From NCBI RefSeq assembly GCF_003610195.1, contig NZ_RAPO01000001.1, positions 1,364,001-1,428,000 of the forward strand: 64,000 bases of DNA, in the 5' to 3' direction. Under the pieces are notes generated by a model. It saw nothing but the letters and a program-made list of their open reading frames with translations, was not told where the DNA came from and ran no database searches. The translations under genes were made by a program, and so were the position numbers. Source of the DNA: Halopiger aswanensis. Lineage in GTDB: Archaea; Halobacteriota; Halobacteria; Halobacteriales; Natrialbaceae. Numbering within the stretch: position 1 is the first letter of the stretch; every line of letters begins with the position of its first letter. Below, piece by piece: positions 28,469 through 36,358 of the stretch.

Positions 28469-28569
28469 ACGGGATCACGGGAGCGTACGCTCGAGACGTA
28501 CTTAGAAGCGTGGGGCGGCTCGAGTTCGGACCGGTCGCGGGAAGCGGACGGCGCACGGACGACGAATGG

Positions 28570-29616
28570 TTAGGATTCCACGCTCTGCGTGAGGACGAAC
28601 ACCAACAGCGCCATCAGCAGCGAGCCGAGCAGCGTCTCGACGCTCGCGATGGCCCGCGCCCACTGGCCGACCGGCTGGATGTCGCCGTAGCCGAGCGTCG
28701 CGAAGGTGACGACGCTGAAGTAGAGACTTTTGAGGAACGCCCGGACGAGGACGCGACCGGGCGTGTCGGCGGGGTCCTCGATCGCGTACGTGACCGCGCT
28801 GTCGGTTCCGACCTCCTGGACGCCGCCCGTCAGCGGGTACAACCCGGCACAGACGACGATCAGTACCAGCGAAGTTGCGACGACGCGCCACGGGCTGGTG
28901 CCGTAGTGCATGATCCACCGCGAGCCCGCGAGTTTGATCGCCCGCAGGTAGGCGCCGGTCCGCCAGGCGTGGCGGCGCCGGAAGTCCTTCTCGCGGAGAT
29001 AGTACGCGTGGACGCGCTCGGGAAACGCGTTCTCGTCGTAGACGCGCTGCAGTTCCCGGTACACCCACTGCACGGAGTCCGCCCTGGCCGTGACGTCGTT
29101 CCCCGACGCCGCGTCGAATTCGTCCTCGTAGACGGTTCGGTCGCCGAACGCGGTCTCGAGGTTGAGCCGGACGTCGGTCAGACCCGCGCGGTAGAGCCGG
29201 GCGTCCCGAAAGTCGGCGCCGCGGAGGTCCGCGAAGACGAACGACGCGTCGTGGAGATTGGCCCCGCGGAAGGAGGTGCCGTGGGCGTCGACGTCTCGAA
29301 ACGTGGCGCGGCGGAGGTCGGTTTCGGAGAGGTCGGCGCCGTCCAGTACCGCGTCCGTGAAATCGGCTTCGACGAGCGAGCAGCCGGCGAGAAACGAGGT
29401 GTCGCTCAGCGTCGCCTCGCGGAAGTTCGCGCCGTCGAGGCGCTCGTCCGCGGCCGGCACGTGCTCCTCGTAGGCCGGCGTCGGGACGACGGTTTCGGTG
29501 TGCCAGAGACAGCGGTCGCCGTCGCGCCAGGTCGGGCGGTAGCAACAGACCGCGCCGGCGTCGTTGACGCCGCTGCTGGTCGTGACGTGTCCGCATCGGT
29601 CCGTCGGCGGAGTCAT
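28570..29616 (-). CDS. Pentapeptide-repeat protein fused to a two-helix ion channel
   Basis: 348 residues. A Cys/His-rich N-terminus (CGHV, CCYRP, RCLWH) is followed by pentapeptide repeats of the A(D/N)LxG type at about 58-150 (LDGANFREATLSDTSFLAGC and onward), a charged linker, then helix ATSLVLIVVCAGLYPL, pore loop SVVTFATLGYGDIQPVG with the potassium-selectivity signature TLGYGD, and helix LLGSLLMALLVFVLTQS. It should form a tetrameric potassium channel with a beta-helical cytoplasmic prism. ATG 29616 is chosen because the upstream frame overlaps the next gene antisense-like. 91 bases after the gamma-subunit gene, same strand. Confidence 0.88.
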   Translation of the reverse strand: MTPPTDRCGHVTTSSGVNDAGAVCCYRPTWRDGDRCLWHTETVVPTPAYEEHVPAADERLDGANFREATLSDTSFLAGCSLVEADFTDAVLDGADLSETDLRRATFRDVDAHGTSFRGANLHDASFVFADLRGADFRDARLYRAGLTDVRLNLETAFGDRTVYEDEFDAASGNDVTARADSVQWVYRELQRVYDENAFPERVHAYYLREKDFRRRHAWRTGAYLRAIKLAGSRWIMHYGTSPWRVVATSLVLIVVCAGLYPLTGGVQEVGTDSAVTYAIEDPADTPGRVLVRAFLKSLYFSVVTFATLGYGDIQPVGQWARAIASVETLLGSLLMALLVFVLTQSVES

Positions 29617-29707
29617 CGGTATACGCGTCCGTGGCGCGTAGCCGCCCCCTAACAGTAGTGCCTGAAATACGCGGCTGGGGGTTGAACCCGCGGCTCCGGT
29701 GGGGGTG

Positions 29708-30253
29708 TCACTCCGACGGTCCGGGCGGCCCGCGACGGTAACTCTCGGTCCCGCCCGGGTGGCCCTGCGGATTCTCGAGGCCGACCAGTTCGCCGCCGGT
29801 CGGCGACGCGTACAGCGCGAACAGGAGTTCGTTGACGACGTAGTAGCGGACCCGCTCGACGGAGCCGCCGTCGGGCTCCGACGAGACCGCGTCCGCGCCC
29901 ATCCGCCGCAGCGCATCGTCGCGGGCGTCCGGGGAAAGCGACGCGAACGAGTCGTCGTACCAGGCGTCGGCGTAGTCGTCGAGGTACGCGACGACGTCGG
30001 CGACCGCGTCGGCCCAGTCCTCGTCGGCGGCCGCGCGGCCGCCGACGTACGACTCGACGAACTCCCGAACGCCGTCGACGGCCGACGGGTACAGCACCTC
30101 GGCGGCGGCGACCATCGTCTCGAGGTCGTCGTCCGCGAGGCCGCGGTCCGACTCCGATGAATCGGACGACGAGAGCGCGAAGGCGCCGGCGCCCGCGATA
30201 CCGGCGGCGCCGAGCGCCGCGACCGCGTCCCGTCGCGTGAGTTCCATGGGCAT
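29708..30253 (-). CDS. Gluconate 2-dehydrogenase subunit 3-like gamma subunit (Tat signal)
   Basis: 181 residues. A twin-arginine signal sits at the start (ELTRRDAVAALGAAGIAGAG). The body has the helical pattern of the gluconate/fructose dehydrogenase small subunit: MVAAAEVLYPSAVDG, then VREFVESYVGG and YYVVNELLFALYASPTGGEL ending NPQGHPGGTESYRRGPPG. The family escorts the signal-less GMC subunit through the Tat pore. ATG 30253 or 30247 may start it. It begins 18 bases after the ArnT-like gene on the same strand, so it is probably the last gene of the iron ABC operon, while its likely GMC partner lies 3 kb away on the other strand. Confidence 0.85.
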   Translation of the reverse strand: MPMELTRRDAVAALGAAGIAGAGAFALSSSDSSESDRGLADDDLETMVAAAEVLYPSAVDGVREFVESYVGGRAAADEDWADAVADVVAYLDDYADAWYDDSFASLSPDARDDALRRMGADAVSSEPDGGSVERVRYYVVNELLFALYASPTGGELVGLENPQGHPGGTESYRRGPPGPSE

Positions 30254-30271
30254 AGCTCGAGTGCGTGCGTT

Positions 30272-32347
30272 TTAGTCGTTGGTTGGTTCGGTGCTGTCGG
30301 TCTCGTCGTCCTCGAGCGCGACGAGCTCGGTCTGTACGTCGACGCCGGTGTCGCCGGGCGATTCGGTCGGGATGTACGCCGCTTCGCCGCCGCAGTCGCG
30401 GATCGCGGTGCACCGTTCGACGCGGGGCGTCAGCGCGTCGACGGTGTCGCCGGTCGTGCGGACCGGGAGCTCGAACCGGTAGCTGAAACTGCTCCCGGGG
30501 CCGCGGTCGACGAACACGGTCAGGGTGACGTCCTCCCGGTCGGCGACCGGGAGCGAGGCGTCGACGTCCCCGCCCGTCCCCTGGACGCGGACGGTGTCGT
30601 CGGTGACTGTCACCCGGAGGCTCGTCGGCCCGGAGGCGTTCGAGGCGACGGCCGTGTCGCTGCCGTTGGCCGCGGTGACGGTTACGGTGGCCCCCGACGC
30701 CGCGTCGGGAACTGCGACGGTCGCGTTCAACCGCACCGCGTCGCCGGCGACGTGGTCGACCGGCTGCAGCCGCGACGCGTGGGGCGAGCCGGCCTGGGGC
30801 GACCACGCGCCGCGGTAGGCGAACCGGTACAGCGATCGGTCGGGGTAGGTGTCCGCGACGGCGAACGGCCGCTCGTCGAGGGCGTACACCCGCTGCCCGT
30901 CGAAGTCGGGATCGTTCCGGAACGGCTGGAACGGATGGTTGAGCCAGTCGCCGTACGGCGTCGGGAGGAAGACGACCGACCGATCATCCGGCGCGTCCTC
31001 GAGCGGGTCGTAGACCCGGTCGTAGGTATCAGTCACGGCGGCGTTGCGGTCGACCTTCTCGTCGAAGGTCACCGCCGTCACGCCGCCGACGGCGAGGGCG
31101 CTCACGAGTAGCGCTACAACGAGCGTCGCGCGGGCGACCCGCGGCGTCAGCCGCCGGTCGGCCGTCCGCCGAAGGCCGCGACCCAGCGCCAGCGCGCCGA
31201 CGGCGCCGAAGGCCGCGAACGGCACCAATAGGTCGAAGTGGTAGTACGGGCCGTGGGTCGCGATCAACCCGTCGCCGGCGACCTCGAGGGCGCCGAGGAT
31301 GTTGAAGTTGCCCCAGAAGAAGACGTTGCCGACGACGACGCTCGGGGCGACGGCGGCGAGGACGGCCTGCCGAGGTGAGAGCCCGCGTCGGACAGTCGCG
31401 GCGAACCCGACCGCGGCGGCCGCCGCGCCGAGGAAGCCGCCCGCGATCCACTCGGTCGCGAACGACCGCAGGACCAGGGCGTTCGAGCGCAGCGCCAACT
31501 CGACGGTGTAGTCGGCCTCGTGGCCGAGAATCTCCCGGTGGCCGAACCCGGGTCCGTCGAGCGGGGCGAACGCCTGGTAGGGGAACACCAGCGGCGAGCC
31601 GGTCACGACGGCGTTGTAGGAAAGCGCGAGCGCGACCCCCGCAAGTCCGAGCGCCGCCGTCGCGAGTTGTCGGGGCAGCGCCGCTCGAGGATCGCGCCGG
31701 ATGGTCCAGCAGGCGTGGAGGATAAAGGGCGCGGCGAACAGGACGGCGGTGTAGGGGCGCGCGAAGAAGGCTAGGCCGATGGCCGCGCCGGCGCCGGCGG
31801 CCCAACGGCTATCGTCCGTCCGGTCGGCCCGGAAGTAACTGTAGGCGAAGGCCAAGTTGAGCATCGTCGTCGGAGCATACGGAAGGAACATCGCCGTGTC
31901 GAGCAGGAACAGCGGCGAACAGAGCACGGCGACGGCGGCCGCGATACCGGTTCGCCGGTCGAACGCCTCCCGGACGACCAGCGCCACCAGCGCGAGGATC
32001 GCGGCGGCGATCGCGGGCAGCGCGATCCGGTAGCTCCAGACCAGTTCGCCGAGCGCGAAGATCGCCGCGGGGACGGGCGCGTACTTCGGATAGAGCCGGT
32101 CGCCGTCCTCGACGAAGAACCACGGGCGGAAGACGCCCTCGACGGGCGGCTCGAGGAAGAGTTGGCCGTCCAGCACCATCGCCGCCTGCTGGAGGTAGAC
32201 CCCCTCGTCGTGGTTGAGCGAGTGGTACTGGAAGGTGCGGGTCGCGAGCAACCAGACGGCGACGGCACCGACGAGGGCGACGACGGCGACCGCGGCGTAC
32301 CAGGTTCGGCGTCTTAGATCGTTTCGACTCGAGTCGGCGCCGATCAT
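30272..32347 (-). CDS. ArnT/PMT-like membrane glycosyltransferase (DUF7846 type)
   Basis: 691 residues. About ten helices begin with TWYAAVAVVALVGAVAVWLL. FQYHSLNHDEGVYLQQAAM carries the Asp-Glu pair in the first external loop that is catalytic in the GT-C/PMT superfamily. FFVEDGDRLYPKYAPVPAAI and RTDDSRWAAGAGAAIGLAFF follow. The last 280 residues are an extracytoplasmic beta-rich domain (GATVTVTAANGSDTAVASN). It would move sugar from a polyprenyl phosphate to an external acceptor. ATG 32347 overlaps the permease stop by four bases (ATGA), so the 217-codon upstream extension is rejected. Confidence 0.82.
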   Translation of the reverse strand: MIGADSSRNDLRRRTWYAAVAVVALVGAVAVWLLATRTFQYHSLNHDEGVYLQQAAMVLDGQLFLEPPVEGVFRPWFFVEDGDRLYPKYAPVPAAIFALGELVWSYRIALPAIAAAILALVALVVREAFDRRTGIAAAVAVLCSPLFLLDTAMFLPYAPTTMLNLAFAYSYFRADRTDDSRWAAGAGAAIGLAFFARPYTAVLFAAPFILHACWTIRRDPRAALPRQLATAALGLAGVALALSYNAVVTGSPLVFPYQAFAPLDGPGFGHREILGHEADYTVELALRSNALVLRSFATEWIAGGFLGAAAAAVGFAATVRRGLSPRQAVLAAVAPSVVVGNVFFWGNFNILGALEVAGDGLIATHGPYYHFDLLVPFAAFGAVGALALGRGLRRTADRRLTPRVARATLVVALLVSALAVGGVTAVTFDEKVDRNAAVTDTYDRVYDPLEDAPDDRSVVFLPTPYGDWLNHPFQPFRNDPDFDGQRVYALDERPFAVADTYPDRSLYRFAYRGAWSPQAGSPHASRLQPVDHVAGDAVRLNATVAVPDAASGATVTVTAANGSDTAVASNASGPTSLRVTVTDDTVRVQGTGGDVDASLPVADREDVTLTVFVDRGPGSSFSYRFELPVRTTGDTVDALTPRVERCTAIRDCGGEAAYIPTESPGDTGVDVQTELVALEDDETDSTEPTND

Positions 32348-33954
32348 CGCCCCTCCTGTGCCAGCATGACGGCCATCGACAGGCCGGAGATGACGACCAG
32401 TACGAGCGCCGGCACCGCAGCCTGCCCGTACAGGCCGGCCTCCTCGACCCGCCAGATGAAGGTGACGAGCGTTTCGAATCCGAGCGGGCGCAACATCAGC
32501 GTCGCGGGCAGTTCCTTCATCGTCGTGAGGAAAACGAGCGCGGCGCCGGTCACCACTCCCGGAAGGATCAGGGGCAGCGTCACCGAGCGGAACGTGTTCA
32601 GTCGCGAGCGCCCGAGCGTGCGCGCCGCTTCTACGAGCCGCCGGTCCACCTGCAGGGTCGACGTTCGAATCGAGCCGATCGCCTGGGGCATAAAGCGGAC
32701 GACGTAGGCGAACACCAGCAGCGGCACGGTCTTGTAGATCGCCGGCAGCACGTCGAGGGTGAAACTCAACAGCGCGATCGCCAGCACGATCCCGGGCGTC
32801 GCGTAGCCGACGTACGGCGCGCGATCGGCCAGCGCCGCCAGCCTCGAGTCCGACGTCGCCGAGCCGATCGCGATCGGCAGGGCGACCAGTACCGACGCGA
32901 TCGCGGCCAGCAGGGCGACGTACGCCGAGTTGAAGCCGTACTCCCAGTCGAAGGTGAGCCGACCGACCTGGTAGCCGGGGCCGCCCGTGACCAGCCACAG
33001 CCCGAAGATGGCGATCGGCAGGGCGATCGCCAACAGAGCGATCGCCGCCGGCAACGCCAGCGCCGCGTACCGCCAGCGACCGAGTTCGAGGTCGGCGGTG
33101 CCGCGGTGGCCGCTGCTCTCGTAGGCGCCGGACTCGTCGACGCCGATGCGCGACTCGAGGGCGAGGACGATCGCCGTCACGGTCAGCAACTGGAGCGACA
33201 GCAAGGCGGCGTAGTCGCGGGCGAAGGCGTTGTACCGGGCGTAGATGAACTGCGTGAACACCTCGACGCGCATGATGTTGGGCGTCCCGAAGTCGGCCAG
33301 CGCGTACAGCGCCACGAGCAAGGCGCCGGCGGTGATGCCGGGCAGGATCTGGGGCAGCGTGACCCGCCGGAACGCCTCCCAGCGGCCGGCGTTGAGCGTT
33401 CGGGCGGCCTCGACGAGCGAGCCGTCGAGCGAGAGCAGCGAGGCCCGCGTCGTGAGGAAGACGTAGGGGTAGGTATAGAGCGTCAGTACGAACGCCGCGC
33501 CGGCGAACCCGTAGATCGAAGGCACCGACTCGACGCCGAGCGGCGCCAGCAGGTCGGCGAACTCGCCGTTCGGGCCGAACGCCGAAACGAACGCGAACGC
33601 CCCGAGATAGCTCGGTACCGCGAGCGGGAGCGCGGCGAGGACGGTCCAGAAGCGCGGAAACGGGATCGACCCCTGCACCGTCAACAGCGCGAGCGGGACG
33701 CCGATGAGGATGCTCGCACCGGTGACGACCGCCACGAGCGCGACGCTGCGAACCAGCACCTCGAGGGTCTGGGGCGCCACGGCGAGCTCGAGCGCGCGGC
33801 TCCCGAGCGCGGCGGCGTCGAAGACGAGCCAGACGAGCGGGAGTACGAGGACGGCGGCGAGAGCCGCGGCGAGCAGCGTCAGGCCGACGCCGGCGGCGTC
33901 GTCGCCGTCGGCGGCCCGCTCGAGCGTCCGCGAAAGCCGCTTCCGGAGGGTCAT
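32344..33954 (-). CDS. Iron-type ABC transporter permease (FbpB-like)
   Basis: 536 residues with two binding-protein-dependent transport domains fused, about twelve helices. The two EAA loops are seen: EAARTLNAGRWEAFRRVTLP and EAARTLGRSRLNTFRSVTLP, each followed by ILPG. The duplicated layout is that of FbpB/SfuB and ThiP permeases. It overlaps the binding-protein gene by four bases upstream and the ArnT-like gene by four bases downstream. The matching ATP-binding subunit is missing from the window. Iron as substrate comes from the adjacent binding protein and operator. Confidence 0.9.
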   Translation of the reverse strand: MTLRKRLSRTLERAADGDDAAGVGLTLLAAALAAVLVLPLVWLVFDAAALGSRALELAVAPQTLEVLVRSVALVAVVTGASILIGVPLALLTVQGSIPFPRFWTVLAALPLAVPSYLGAFAFVSAFGPNGEFADLLAPLGVESVPSIYGFAGAAFVLTLYTYPYVFLTTRASLLSLDGSLVEAARTLNAGRWEAFRRVTLPQILPGITAGALLVALYALADFGTPNIMRVEVFTQFIYARYNAFARDYAALLSLQLLTVTAIVLALESRIGVDESGAYESSGHRGTADLELGRWRYAALALPAAIALLAIALPIAIFGLWLVTGGPGYQVGRLTFDWEYGFNSAYVALLAAIASVLVALPIAIGSATSDSRLAALADRAPYVGYATPGIVLAIALLSFTLDVLPAIYKTVPLLVFAYVVRFMPQAIGSIRTSTLQVDRRLVEAARTLGRSRLNTFRSVTLPLILPGVVTGAALVFLTTMKELPATLMLRPLGFETLVTFIWRVEEAGLYGQAAVPALVLVVISGLSMAVMLAQEGR

Positions 33955-35117
33955 CCCGAGACGCCGGCGTCCTCCATCAGCTCGAGGGTCGGCTCGAGAT
34001 CGGACAGTTCCGCGAGGTCGATCTCCGGCGGATTCAGGTCGGCGATCGACGGGAGACCGCCGACGGGATCGACGCCCTCGATCATCGGGTAGGCGAAACT
34101 GACCGTCGTGAAGTACTCCTGGGCCTCCGCGGACAGCAGGTGGCGGACGAAGTTGTCGACGAGGTCACCCCGTTGGGTGCCCTGGACCTTCAGCGCGCCG
34201 GCGACGTTGACCAGCGCGCCGGCGTCGCCTTCGGTGAAGGCAAGATCGATCGGCGCGTCGGGCTGTTGGTTCTTGACGCGCATCGCGTAGTAGTGGTTGG
34301 CGAACCCGGCCGCGAGCGATCCGTTGGCGACGTTCTGCGAGACGGCGTACTCGTTGCCGTACCGTTCGGTGCCGGCGTCGCGCATGTCGACCAGCCACTG
34401 GCGCGTCGCGTCCTCGCCCTGGATCAACCGCATGGCGGTCACGAACGACTTGAACGCGCCGTAGGTCGGCGCCCAGCCCATCGTTCCCTGCAGCGCGTCG
34501 GTTCCGGGGAACTCCTGGACGGTATCGGGGATATCCGACTCGCTCAACTCCTCGGTGTTGTACGGGACCGCACGGGCGCGCCCGGCGACGCCCGCCCAGG
34601 CGTTGTCGTCGCCGACGAACTGGTCGTTGGCGACCGATCCGACTGCCTCGTCCGACAGCGGCTCGTAGGCGTCGTTGTCCGCGACGAACCCCAGCGAACT
34701 GGCGTCGATCGACCAGAACACGTCGGCCTGTGCGGCGCCGGAGTCGACCTCCTCGACGATCGTCTGGGCCAGCGACGCGGAGCTGTCGTCGTTGGGATAG
34801 ACCTCGAAATCGGGGTAGATCTCCTGGAGCATGTTCACGAACTCGTAGTAGATGCCGCCCTCCCCGCCGCCGATGTAGAGCGAGAGTTCGCCGGAGAGGT
34901 CGGGAAGCTCCTCGATCGACGTCCCGCCCGGGGCGGGGCGGCCCTCTGCCAGCGCTCCGGAGCCGCGGAACGTCGAGAGTTCCGGAATCTCGGCGTTCTG
35001 GCCGCCGTCGCCGCCGAACATTCCCAAACATCCCGCCATCGAGGCCGCGCCGAGCGCAGATCCGATCTGTAGCGCTTTTCGGCGCGAAACCGCGTCGTAT
35101 TCACTGTCGTCTTCCAT
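33951..35117 (-). CDS. Iron(III)-type ABC substrate-binding lipoprotein
   Basis: 388 residues. Tat-lipoprotein signal: SRRKALQIGSALGAASMAGC, with lipobox Cys at about residue 29. The mature protein has the FbpA/Fut fold: GELSLYIGGGEGGIYYEFVN, SAQ-type loop ADVFWSIDASSLGFVA, WAGVAGRARAVPYNTEEL and FANHYYAMRVKNQ, where the Tyr pair matches the iron-coordinating tyrosines of FbpA. It delivers ferric iron to the permease. Thiamine is a less likely alternative for this transporter class. It is the first gene of the operon; operator 3 lies 7 bases before its ATG. Confidence 0.88.
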   Translation of the reverse strand: MEDDSEYDAVSRRKALQIGSALGAASMAGCLGMFGGDGGQNAEIPELSTFRGSGALAEGRPAPGGTSIEELPDLSGELSLYIGGGEGGIYYEFVNMLQEIYPDFEVYPNDDSSASLAQTIVEEVDSGAAQADVFWSIDASSLGFVADNDAYEPLSDEAVGSVANDQFVGDDNAWAGVAGRARAVPYNTEELSESDIPDTVQEFPGTDALQGTMGWAPTYGAFKSFVTAMRLIQGEDATRQWLVDMRDAGTERYGNEYAVSQNVANGSLAAGFANHYYAMRVKNQQPDAPIDLAFTEGDAGALVNVAGALKVQGTQRGDLVDNFVRHLLSAEAQEYFTTVSFAYPMIEGVDPVGGLPSIADLNPPEIDLAELSDLEPTLELMEDAGVSG

Positions 35118-35123
35118 ATTCGA

Positions 35124-35147
35124 TTTAGGCCTACCTAAAAACTTATA
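35124..35147 (-). promoter_or_regulatory. Iron-type operator 3 of the iron ABC operon
   Basis: TTTAGGCCTACCTAAA (35124-35139) sits between a TATA-like CTATAAG (35141-35147 on the minus strand) and the ATG at 35117. The order TATA-palindrome-ATG is the same as at operator 1, so repression by blocking initiation is expected. Transcripts would be nearly leaderless. Confidence 0.78.
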
Positions 35148-35155
35148 GGTGACGA

Positions 35156-36328
35156 TTAACGGTTGGCAGCGATCCGAACGGATTCGTTATCGGCCGTCGA
35201 CAGCGCCGACAGACACTCGAGCCAGTCGAGCATGTGTTCGCCGACGTAGTTGAAGAAAGCCCCGTTATTGTAGTCCGACCAGTCGCCGTCGACGAGTTCG
35301 CGGGCCATCGCCTCGAAGACGTCGGCGTAGGAGTCGGCGTCTTCGCCCGCGTCGTCGATGACCCGCCAGAGGTGCTCGTTCAACTCGAGCCCCGGGACCT
35401 CGTTGTTGAGGTCGTCGAAGGTGCTGCGCGGCGCCTTGTTGTGTTCACAGAGCGGCGCGCCGTTGTAGATGCGCTTGCCGAGCACGTCGCAGGCGCGCTT
35501 CAAGAAGACGCCCGACCAGATGTCGTCGAAGCGGCCGACGTCCCACTCGTTGTCGTCCATCGGAAGCTGGTAGAACGCGGGGATCACCTCGCGGCGGAAG
35601 GCGAGGTTCATCGAGCAGACGGTGAGGTAGTTGCCGCGCGCGGCGACGAAGTCCTCGCCGAAGTCGTCTGCCGTCGTACGCGTCTGAGCCTGCCCCTCGA
35701 GGTCGCCGTCCATCAGGATCCGGACGGCGTCGAGGTCGGGCACGTTGGTCCACAGCCCCTGCGAGGCGACGACCTCTCCGCCTTCGATTGCGGTCGTGTC
35801 CGTCTCGACGGTCTCGCCCATCGCCGAGTAGGGATACCCCCGCGGGTAGAGGCCGTGCTCGTCGGCGTTCTGGTAGAGGACGTTGACCCACTGCTCGTCG
35901 GAGGAGACTGCCTCGATCTCGCCCTCGAACGCGAGGTTCTCCATGTGCGTCCCGAAGAAGTCCTCCTCGGGGTGTGGAAGGGTGTCGTCGTCGATGAAGA
36001 AGCCGTACTCGAACTCGTCGTTGGCCCACATGTACAGCAGGCCGAAGCTCGTCTCGGCGTGGCTGGCCGCCGGAACGACGTGGCCGTACTCCTCGATTCC
36101 GTGTTCGGCGTACCACTCCTCGCGCCGAGAGCCGTCGAAGACCTCGCCGGAGACGCCCTCCTCCTCGAGCATCCGTTCCATCGCGTCGGTCTCGCAGAAG
36201 TCCTCGGTGACGAGCACGACGTGGAGCCGCGAGAGGTCGAACCCGTGTTCGCGCGCGTTCTCGAAGTACGATCGCATGCACTCGTACTCCCGGATCGTCG
36301 GCACGACGACGCAGATGTCCTGACTCAT
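35156..36328 (-). CDS. GT75 / reversibly glycosylated polypeptide-like protein
   Basis: 390 residues, soluble. It begins ICVVVPTIREYECMRSYFEN, holds FFIDDDTLPHPEEDFFG (the DDD metal-binding motif), then SSDEQWVNVLYQNADEHGLY, RGNYLTVCSMNLAFRREVIP and FDDIWSGVFLKRACD. These are the landmarks of plant reversibly glycosylated polypeptides/UDP-arabinopyranose mutases (GT75, often labelled alpha-1,4-glucan-protein synthase). The plant enzymes interconvert ring forms of UDP-arabinose and glycosylate themselves. In archaea the role is unknown; supplying an unusual UDP-sugar for surface glycans is my inference. Operator 4 precedes it by 11 bases. Confidence 0.8.
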   Translation of the reverse strand: MSQDICVVVPTIREYECMRSYFENAREHGFDLSRLHVVLVTEDFCETDAMERMLEEEGVSGEVFDGSRREEWYAEHGIEEYGHVVPAASHAETSFGLLYMWANDEFEYGFFIDDDTLPHPEEDFFGTHMENLAFEGEIEAVSSDEQWVNVLYQNADEHGLYPRGYPYSAMGETVETDTTAIEGGEVVASQGLWTNVPDLDAVRILMDGDLEGQAQTRTTADDFGEDFVAARGNYLTVCSMNLAFRREVIPAFYQLPMDDNEWDVGRFDDIWSGVFLKRACDVLGKRIYNGAPLCEHNKAPRSTFDDLNNEVPGLELNEHLWRVIDDAGEDADSYADVFEAMARELVDGDWSDYNNGAFFNYVGEHMLDWLECLSALSTADNESVRIAANR

Positions 36329-36338
36329 TGTCCTTCAG

Positions 36339-36358
36339 TTTTTAGGCTCGCCTAAAAA
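36339..36358 (-). promoter_or_regulatory. Iron-type operator 4 of the GT75 gene
   Basis: TTTTTAGGCTCGCCTAAAAA is a perfect-armed inverted repeat (arms of eight). It lies 11-30 bases before the GT75 ATG, at the TATA position. It also overlaps the stop codon (36352-36354) of the upstream membrane-protein gene, so operator and coding end share bases. Confidence 0.78.

Noticed and set aside
32348-32998. 217-codon N-terminal extension of the ArnT-like gene
   Set aside because: It overlaps the permease in another frame. The four-base ATGA overlap gives a natural start at 32347.
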